From assembly GCA_041390825.1 (NCBI GenBank), contig JAWKPF010000015.1, positions 1 to 64,000 on the forward strand: a stretch of 64,000 nucleotides of DNA. The letters run 5' to 3'. The stretch comes from Thermomicrobiales bacterium (GTDB taxonomy: Bacteria > Chloroflexota > Chloroflexia > Thermomicrobiales > UBA6265). Under the pieces are notes generated by a model, which saw only the letters and a program-made list of their open reading frames with translations, was not told the DNA's origin and searched no databases. Each line of letters starts with the position of its first letter. Within the stretch, counting starts at the first letter, position 1. Positions 58,345 to 64,000 of the stretch are shown here, in pieces. The position numbers were made by a program, and so were the translations under genes.

Positions 58345-60789
58345 TTGAGCACTTCGTTTGCCGGGCGCGTTCCAGCCACGCACTCCGAACTCATCGGACG
58401 GGAACACGACATCGCCGAGGTTGCCGCGCTTGTCGCAGCGCCAGGCAGACACCTCGTCACACTCACGGGTCCAGGTGGTGTTGGCAAGACGCGCCTTGGG
58501 ATCGCCGTCGCAACCATGTTGGAAAACCGGTTCACCGACGGAGTGCGATTTCTCGACCTCACGGCGATCACCGATCCTGAGCAGGTCATTCCTGCGGTGC
58601 TGAACATGCTCGGTCTGCGAGAGGAGGCGGTTCCCTCCGCTCAACTGGCGCGCGCGCTGGAGCGTCGTTCGCTGCTCCTGATTCTCGACAATTTCGAGCA
58701 AGTGCTCGAAGCCGGGCCCGATCTCAATCATGCCTTGGCGCACGCGCAAGCGGTCCGCACGATTGTCACCAGCCGCGCGCCACTCAATGTCAGCGGTGAA
58801 CGCGTCTACGAGGTAACGCCGTTGGCAGTGCCCTCGCTGCCGAGCGCGGACTTCGGCTCATCTTGCGACCTCGAGTCGCTGGCCTCCGCATCGGCCGTCG
58901 AGTTGTTTGCCGCCCGGGCACGTGCCGTTCGGCCCTCGTTCGCGCTGACATCAGCAACCATCGAGCCGACCGCGCAGATCTGTCGATTGCTCGACGGCTT
59001 GCCGCTCGCCATCGAGCTGACAGCGGCACGGTGTCGCGTTCTCTCCCCGGAAGCCATCCTGCAGCGATTGCAGGCCTCGATGGCGCTGCTGCGAAACGGC
59101 CCGCGAGATGCAGCTCCCCGCCACCAGTCTCTGGAACAAACAATCGCCTGGAGCTACGAGTTGCTCCGCCCCAGTGAGGCTTTGCTGCTGGATCGGCTGT
59201 CGGTCTTTTCCGGATCGTTTGCACTCGACGCAGCAGAGAGCGTGGCGGCCGACGGCCCGATAGATTTTCAACCATCGGCATATTTTTCCCTCGCAGCTCC
59301 GCTCGAGGACGACCGCACCCCCTTGCTGGCGTCCGAAGTCCTGCCGACGCTGGAGCAGCTCGTCGAGCAAAGCCTTGTGCAGCGGGTCGAGAGCGCCGCA
59401 GAAAGCCCTCGTTTTCGGCTCTTCGAAACCGTCCGCCAGTTCGCCGAGGCACGGCTGATCGAGCGGGGTGAACGCGAGCAAACCGCGATGCGGCATGCGC
59501 TGTACTTCCGTGCGATGACCGAGGCAACCTGGGGCGCGACGGGCGCGCCACTCGCGGATAGTGGCTGGTTCATGCACCTTGCGCCCGATCGGGAGAATTT
59601 CCGCGCGGCGCTCGACTATACCCAGCAGCACGATCCTGCAGAAGGCGCGTCCTTTGCTGCCGGACTGTTCTGGTTCTTCTACAACCAGCTTGCATGGAAA
59701 GAAGGGGCACGAGCGATCGAGCGCACGGAGGGTCGATATGCCCCAGAGCAGTTGCCGTTCGCGGCCCGTTGCCGGATCGAGTGCGCTCGCGGGTCCCTGC
59801 TCGCGCTCTTCGCGGAAACGCGCGACGACGCGCTTCACCGGCTCGATACCCTGGGAGCATCGGCAGAACCCGCCAACCCACAATGGGCCATTGGTTACGC
59901 CATCGCAGTCAGCGGCATCGTGGCCGAGCGCGCCGGGGATCATGATCGCACTCTCGATGCGTTGCGGAACGCGAGAACCGTGCTGGGGAACCTCGATTCC
60001 GGGTGGACGGGCGCGAACCTCCGGTATCACGAGGCGCTCGCCTACTTCGGTTTGGGAGCGTTCGAGCGGGCGCGGATGCTCGCCACATCTGTGCTGGAAA
60101 CGGACCCGGACATCGCCGGTCTGAACATTGCCTACGCGCATCATGCGATGGGGCTCATCGCCATTGCCGAGCGGCGACCCGCCACAGCCGCGCGCCACAT
60201 TGCCGCTGGCCTCGATTTCATGACCCAATGCGGCATCGAGTTCACCTGGACGGATGAAGTCGATGCGATTGCGGCGATCGCTGCGCAAACAGGAGATCTG
60301 CCACTCGCGGCAACGGTGTTCGGGATCGCAGATCGGTTGCACCAGCAGGCGGGCAGCCCGGTTTCGCTACCGGAACGGACAATCTACGCCGCTCAGCGAG
60401 ATGCCACCCTGCGGCTGCTCGGCGCCGACGACTTCCAGCGCTATCGAGATGAAGGCACAGCGCTCTCGCGCGAAGCTGCGTTCATGCAAATGCATGCGGC
60501 GCTCTCCCGCGCGCAACAGGCTGGCGACAGGATCGTGACATTTGAACAGCAGGACGATCGGTATGGCTTGACGCCGAATGAGCGAGCGACCATGCGCTTG
60601 ATCGCGCTCGGCCATACCGACCGGGAGATCGCGGCGATGCTCGACATCTCGCATGCGACCGCTCGTGCCAGAGTTCGCAGCATTCTCCAGAAGCTGGACG
60701 TACCGTCTCGTTCTGCCGCCACCACGGTCGTCTTGCGGGAAGGATTGATCACGGTTACCGAAACTGACCAAGGGCCGCCAGTCCCGTGA
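58345..60789 (+). CDS. LuxR-family transcriptional regulator with NB-ARC/AAA ATPase domain (copy 3)
   Basis: 814 residues, TTG start with GGAG 7 bases upstream; this start places the conserved LIGREHDIAEVA at the same residue as in copy 2. Walker A is LTGPGGVGKTRLG, Walker B LLLILDNFEQVLE, then IVTSRAPLNVSGE and GLPLAIELTAARC. Helical repeats follow, and a C-terminal HTH (LTPNERATMRLIALGHTDRE, IAAMLDISHATARARVRSIL), which is more divergent than in the other two copies (Glu and Val at typical positions altered). Overlaps the convergent membrane ORF by 35 bases. Confidence 0.9.
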   Translation: MSTSFAGRVPATHSELIGREHDIAEVAALVAAPGRHLVTLTGPGGVGKTRLGIAVATMLENRFTDGVRFLDLTAITDPEQVIPAVLNMLGLREEAVPSAQLARALERRSLLLILDNFEQVLEAGPDLNHALAHAQAVRTIVTSRAPLNVSGERVYEVTPLAVPSLPSADFGSSCDLESLASASAVELFAARARAVRPSFALTSATIEPTAQICRLLDGLPLAIELTAARCRVLSPEAILQRLQASMALLRNGPRDAAPRHQSLEQTIAWSYELLRPSEALLLDRLSVFSGSFALDAAESVAADGPIDFQPSAYFSLAAPLEDDRTPLLASEVLPTLEQLVEQSLVQRVESAAESPRFRLFETVRQFAEARLIERGEREQTAMRHALYFRAMTEATWGATGAPLADSGWFMHLAPDRENFRAALDYTQQHDPAEGASFAAGLFWFFYNQLAWKEGARAIERTEGRYAPEQLPFAARCRIECARGSLLALFAETRDDALHRLDTLGASAEPANPQWAIGYAIAVSGIVAERAGDHDRTLDALRNARTVLGNLDSGWTGANLRYHEALAYFGLGAFERARMLATSVLETDPDIAGLNIAYAHHAMGLIAIAERRPATAARHIAAGLDFMTQCGIEFTWTDEVDAIAAIAAQTGDLPLAATVFGIADRLHQQAGSPVSLPERTIYAAQRDATLRLLGADDFQRYRDEGTALSREAAFMQMHAALSRAQQAGDRIVTFEQQDDRYGLTPNERATMRLIALGHTDREIAAMLDISHATARARVRSILQKLDVPSRSAATTVVLREGLITVTETDQGPPVP

Positions 60790-61024
60790 TCAGAGCAAGC
60801 ACCAACGCGGTTCCCGCCATCAAGAGCACAACGGTGCGCCGTCCCGGATCGACCTGATCGCGCGCGTCGTAGGCAAGGAAGGCAGTGAGGACCAACCCAA
60901 CCGTCAACACGAGCAAGGCAAAACCAAACCCGTAGATGAGAGCGATGAACGGAGCGGCCACCATCGCGACGATGAAGGCGCATCCGACGATCCGTTGCCG
61001 ATCGAGTTCGCGAATCGGTTTCAT
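60755..61024 (-). CDS. Small three-helix membrane protein
   Basis: 89 residues. Three predicted helices (VGCAFIVAMVAAPFIALIYG, GFALLVLTVGLVLTAFLAYD, TVVLLMAGTALVLALITGLA). No family recognised. The ATG at 61024 lacks a good ribosome site; the 3' end lies inside the regulator gene. Divergent from the propeller gene. Confidence 0.55.
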   Translation of the reverse strand: MKPIRELDRQRIVGCAFIVAMVAAPFIALIYGFGFALLVLTVGLVLTAFLAYDARDQVDPGRRTVVLLMAGTALVLALITGLAALGQFR

Positions 61025-61068
61025 AGCGGGTAGGATACGAAGATCGACCCCATACGCGGAGTGTCCCG

Positions 61069-62706
61069 GTGTTCTGCACGCGCTGCGCCACCTTCAATCC
61101 ACCAGATACCGCGCGGTGCGCCAGCTGCGGCACACGGCTGCAATGGCCCACCACCGAGCCTTCGCATCGCCGGGGAGCCGGCGCCCGCGGTTGGTTTCTG
61201 TTGCTGCCGTTCATGCTGGCGCTGGGTGTGATGGCGGTCGTCGGCTGGCGTACGTGGGAGGTGCGGCAATCGCAATCCGCCGCATATGACCGCGCGATGG
61301 CGGCGCTGGAGTTGGGGAATCTACCGGTTGCGATCGCCCAGTTCGGAGAAGCAGGCGGGTATCGCGACGCGCCCGAGCAACGCATCACCACCCAACAGCT
61401 TCTGGCGCCATACCAGGCCGCCTACCTCGACGCGCGCGCCGCGCTCGACCATGGCGACAATGGGCGAGCGGTACAGCTGTTGCGGTCGGTTGTGGCCGCC
61501 ATGCCGGACAACACCGAAGCTGCCACCCTCCTGGCATCCGCCGAGCAGCAGTTCCAGACCGATCTGCAACGGGAAATCACTATCGCAACCACCAACCGCT
61601 CCTGGCTCGAGGCCGAGCGAGCGATGCTCGAGCTTGCCGCATTCACCGGTGAACCGCCGGATCCGGACGCGCTCACCGAACTCCGGCTGACGCATACACC
61701 GGTGCTCTTCGCTCGGAACGGGGCGCTCTATCGGGTCAGCCCGGACAGCGGCGACGAGGAGCTGGTGTTCGACGGCGTGCCGGTCGCGGCTCCAGTTTGG
61801 AGTCCGGACCGAAGCCGAATCGCATTCTTTTCGTCACTGCCCGGGGCGGAACGGTACGCGGCGTTGTTCGTCATCGATCCAGATGGAACGAACCTGCAGC
61901 TGGTGGATGACACAGCGGTCGCGTCACTTCCCGCCTGGAGTCCGGATGGCACTCGGCTCGCATTCGTCACAGCGGCTGACGAGTCTGGGAACCCGGCGGT
62001 CTTGCGCATCTTCGATTTCGTTGCCGACACCGCACGGGACGTGCCACTCCCGGAGGGAGCAATTGGCATGACGTCGCCAAGCTGGTCGGGCGATGGGACA
62101 AGGCTGGCGGCGATCGAGCTCCATCCCCGCGGCGCGAACATCGTCACCGGAATCGATGTCGATTCGCTGGAAGCCACTCCGTTGCTCGCATCGACACCGC
62201 CACACGCACGGGCGGTCAGTTGGTCGTCGAACGCGGACGTCCTCTTGCTCTGGAGCACAACTGCCGACTCGGATTGGTATGCGGTGCGAGATAGCGCCAT
62301 TGCACTGATCGACCTGGCGACCGGCACAGTGACGCCCGTGACCTCGCAGACGCAGGCCCCCTCTCGACCGGTTTGGTCACCAGACGGTGTGCATTTTGCC
62401 TATCTCGAACGTGGGCGCACATTGCATATCCGGTTGCGCACTGGCATCGGCGAACGCGCGATCGAGCTGCCCAACAAGGGTCATGGCCGCATTAGCTGGG
62501 CCCCCGGCGGTGAGGGGATCATCGTTCCCGCGCTCGACCTGACCAAGCCGTCGATGATCGTTCCGGTCGGCGAACGGCTAGGACCGGTTCGGCTATTGGC
62601 GCTTCATTTCGAGGATGGTTGGCCTGCCACCGATTTTCAATGGGCGCCCTATACCGTTCCTGACCCTGCCCTGTACGATCCGCTTCCCGCTACGCCAGTT
62701 CCCTAA
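61069..62706 (+). CDS. Zinc-ribbon / membrane / TPR / TolB-type beta-propeller protein
   Basis: 545 residues, GTG start with GGAG 7 bases upstream. Order: zinc ribbon with two Cys pairs (FCTRCATFN, ARCASCGTRL) at residues 1-25; one membrane helix (FLLLPFMLALGVMAVVGW); an alpha-helical TPR-like region 70-200 (AMAALELGNLPVAIAQF, YLDARAALDHGDNGRAVQLL); then PD40/WD40-like TolB repeats with the SPDG signatures (VWSPDRSRIAFFS, AWSPDGTRLAFVT, SWSGDGTRLAAIE, VWSPDGVHFAYLE). Probably a membrane sensor or scaffold with an extracytoplasmic propeller. No close functional assignment. Confidence 0.8.
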   Translation: MFCTRCATFNPPDTARCASCGTRLQWPTTEPSHRRGAGARGWFLLLPFMLALGVMAVVGWRTWEVRQSQSAAYDRAMAALELGNLPVAIAQFGEAGGYRDAPEQRITTQQLLAPYQAAYLDARAALDHGDNGRAVQLLRSVVAAMPDNTEAATLLASAEQQFQTDLQREITIATTNRSWLEAERAMLELAAFTGEPPDPDALTELRLTHTPVLFARNGALYRVSPDSGDEELVFDGVPVAAPVWSPDRSRIAFFSSLPGAERYAALFVIDPDGTNLQLVDDTAVASLPAWSPDGTRLAFVTAADESGNPAVLRIFDFVADTARDVPLPEGAIGMTSPSWSGDGTRLAAIELHPRGANIVTGIDVDSLEATPLLASTPPHARAVSWSSNADVLLLWSTTADSDWYAVRDSAIALIDLATGTVTPVTSQTQAPSRPVWSPDGVHFAYLERGRTLHIRLRTGIGERAIELPNKGHGRISWAPGGEGIIVPALDLTKPSMIVPVGERLGPVRLLALHFEDGWPATDFQWAPYTVPDPALYDPLPATPVP

Positions 62707-63071
62707 CGCAACGGCTGGAAAAGCTCGATTGGGTTGCCGGATGGGTCCTCCACCAGCACCTGCCTCCCGCCCGGACCGGAGACGATGTCGCTGCGCAAGC
62801 GGGCTCCAGTCGCACGCAACGCTTCGACCGTCGTAGCGATGTCGTCCACCTCGATGACGATCCGGTTCCACCCGCCGGGCGCCGGTCGAGCGCCTTCCGG
62901 CATTGGACGCGCGGCCGAGCTTTGCGGACCAGCCAGCCAGAGCACAGCATCGCCCCGGCGCACGATGGCCATTGCCGATCCGAACTGCTCTTCCAGCTCG
63001 AACTCGAGCATGGTGGTGTAGAACGTCACGGCGGCATCGACATCCGAGACGATATAGCGGAATGACATCAT
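62703..63071 (-). CDS. VOC (glyoxalase/bleomycin resistance fold) protein
   Basis: 122 residues. MMSFRYIVSDVDAAVTFYTT opening, LEFELEEQFGSAMAIVRRGD, IVIEVDDIATTVEALRATGA and the C-terminal VLVEDPSGNPIELFQP form a single VOC module. The late Glu (NPIELF) is the usual metal ligand. GAGG 8 bases upstream of the first of two adjacent ATGs. Overlaps the propeller gene by 4 bases, convergent. Confidence 0.85.
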   Translation of the reverse strand: MMSFRYIVSDVDAAVTFYTTMLEFELEEQFGSAMAIVRRGDAVLWLAGPQSSAARPMPEGARPAPGGWNRIVIEVDDIATTVEALRATGARLRSDIVSGPGGRQVLVEDPSGNPIELFQPLR

Positions 63072-63203
63072 GCTGAAGACCTCGCTCGTTTCGCCGTGCC
63101 TGATCGATCGGTGGCACATTGTAGTCAACCCCGAGACGCTGAGGTGGCGATCGGTTGGACAGGTCGACATGCTAGATTCCAACCAACGAGGAAGGGATAG
63201 GGA

Positions 63204-64000
63204 ATGTCCATTCGACAACCGGCGGAGTGGAACGCCTCCGTCTATCACCAGGTTTCCAACCCGCATGTCGGCTGGGGACGCACGGTGCTCAGCGATCTCA
63301 CGCTACGGGGCGATGAGACGGCGATCGACGCGGGATGCGGGTCGGGACGCTTGACGGCCGAGCTGCTCGAGCTCCTCCCCGACGGGCATGTGATCGCCAT
63401 CGACCGTTCGGCGAACATGGTGGCCGAAGCGCGCGCGAACCTGGCGCGGTTCGGGAACCGGGTCACGATCGTGCAGGCGGACGTTGGAAGGTTGTCGCTC
63501 GCAGATGTGGGCGATGCACCGGTCGATCTCATCTTCTCGACAGCAACGTTTCACTGGATCCGTGATCACGACGCGCTCTTCCGCGGTTTGCTCAGCGTGC
63601 TGAAGCCTGGTGGACTGCTTTCCGCGCAATGCGGAGGCGGCCCGAATCTGGCATCGTTGCTCCAGCGCGTCGAGCGCCAGATGCGCTCGTCCGAGTTCGG
63701 CCAATATTTCGACGGCTGGAATGGTCCCTGGGAGTTCGCGGACGATGTCACGACCGCGAGCCGCCTGCGAGACTCCGGTTTCACGAACATCACTACCTGG
63801 CTCTACGAGTCCCCTACCCCGATGGACGATGCCAGCGCGTACGGAACCTTTCTCACCAATGTCATCCTGGGCGAACATCTGACTCGCATACCCGAAGATC
63901 TGCGTGAACGGTTCGTTGCGCAGCTTGTCGAGGGCGCGGCGGCGGAAGATCCGCCCTACGTCTTCGACTACTGGCGGCTCAACATGCGCGCCAATCGTCC
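63204..64000 (+). CDS. Class I SAM-dependent methyltransferase, 3' end outside the window
   Basis: The frame is open from ATG 63204 (GAAGGGATAGGGA upstream) to the window end, 265 codons. Rossmann motif I is AIDAGCGSGRLTAELLELL, motif II VIAIDRSANMVAEAR, motif III VTIVQADVGRL, then DLIFSTATFHWIRDHDALFR and LLSVLKPGGLLSAQCGG. The FHWI motif with an N-terminal AEWNASVYHQVSNPHVGWG is typical of trans-aconitate 2-methyltransferase-like enzymes (Tam family). Substrate not proven. Divergent from the VOC gene. Confidence 0.88.
   Translation, partial: MSIRQPAEWNASVYHQVSNPHVGWGRTVLSDLTLRGDETAIDAGCGSGRLTAELLELLPDGHVIAIDRSANMVAEARANLARFGNRVTIVQADVGRLSLADVGDAPVDLIFSTATFHWIRDHDALFRGLLSVLKPGGLLSAQCGGGPNLASLLQRVERQMRSSEFGQYFDGWNGPWEFADDVTTASRLRDSGFTNITTWLYESPTPMDDASAYGTFLTNVILGEHLTRIPEDLRERFVAQLVEGAAAEDPPYVFDYWRLNMRANR

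Noticed and set aside
1..64000. CRISPR arrays, rRNA, tRNA, transposase or integrase genes
   Set aside because: None was seen on reading both strands; repeats found are short, dispersed CCGGA-rich elements without regular spacing.

Overview
The window is a GC-rich bacterial chromosome segment with short intergenic gaps, many genes coupled by ATGA or few-base overlaps, frequent GTG and TTG starts backed by good Shine-Dalgarno sequences, and Tat-type (RRxFL) signal peptides on solute-binding proteins. The gene content fits an aerobic, heterotrophic Chloroflexota member, most likely Thermomicrobia/Thermomicrobiales: a caa3-type cytochrome oxidase with CtaG, SucAB, heme A synthase, long LuxR-type regulators with an NB-ARC/AAA ATPase, an Efe-type iron uptake operon and many ABC importers. 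The lineage is inferred from gene content; no rRNA or tRNA gene was seen.

Layout. 1-4.6 kb: minus-strand operon behind a TTGACA-N18-TAGAAT promoter, with an SsuABC-like importer, a glyoxalase-fold protein and a sugar-phosphate isomerase. 5-8.6 kb: FAD oxidoreductase, a frameshifted four-helix-bundle (S23) gene between inverted CCGGA-rich repeats, an SDR dehydrogenase and a Cys-rich Tat protein. 8.6-13.2 kb: sugar ABC operon with two MalG-type permeases; its MalF and binding-protein genes carry frameshifts and an in-frame TGA. 13.4-17.4 kb: tandem UspA protein, LigB-like protein, small HTH protein, HPF-like protein and a creatinase-like M24 protein. 17.4-19.4 kb: DUF542 protein plus two heme-copper-oxidase-like membrane proteins, a likely nitric-oxide-related operon. 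19.5-23.2 kb: dipeptide importer lacking its ATPases. 23.3-37.2 kb: a cupredoxin fusion, CtaA, a HipA-like/DUF3037/MATE operon, SucB-SucA, and an EfeO-EfeU iron operon followed by a paralogue of the cupredoxin fusion's N-terminal domain. 37.2-43.7 kb: exonuclease, M28 peptidase, MFS transporter, proline-racemase-superfamily enzyme and GMC oxidoreductase. 43.8-50.1 kb: the ctaC-ctaD-ctaE-ctaF-ctaG oxidase operon. 50.5-54.8 kb: an unusually long ArgS, a Cys-pair C-terminal-domain protein and NnrE. 55-60.8 kb: three tandem LuxR-ATPase paralogues, the first collapsed by an internal deletion. 60.8-64 kb: small membrane protein, zinc-ribbon/TPR/beta-propeller protein, glyoxalase-fold protein and a SAM methyltransferase cut by the window end.

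The most notable points are the deleted LuxR paralogue with a conserved upstream box shared by all three copies; a short structured transcript with its own promoter and terminator at 54.84-55.0 kb; the repeat-flanked S23 pseudogene; the palindrome over the -10 element of the iron operon; the M24 protein that has lost three of five metal ligands; and the paired HPAHIH-domain proteins. Clustered homopolymer indels in the sugar ABC operon may be real decay or assembly error, and the sequence alone cannot decide.
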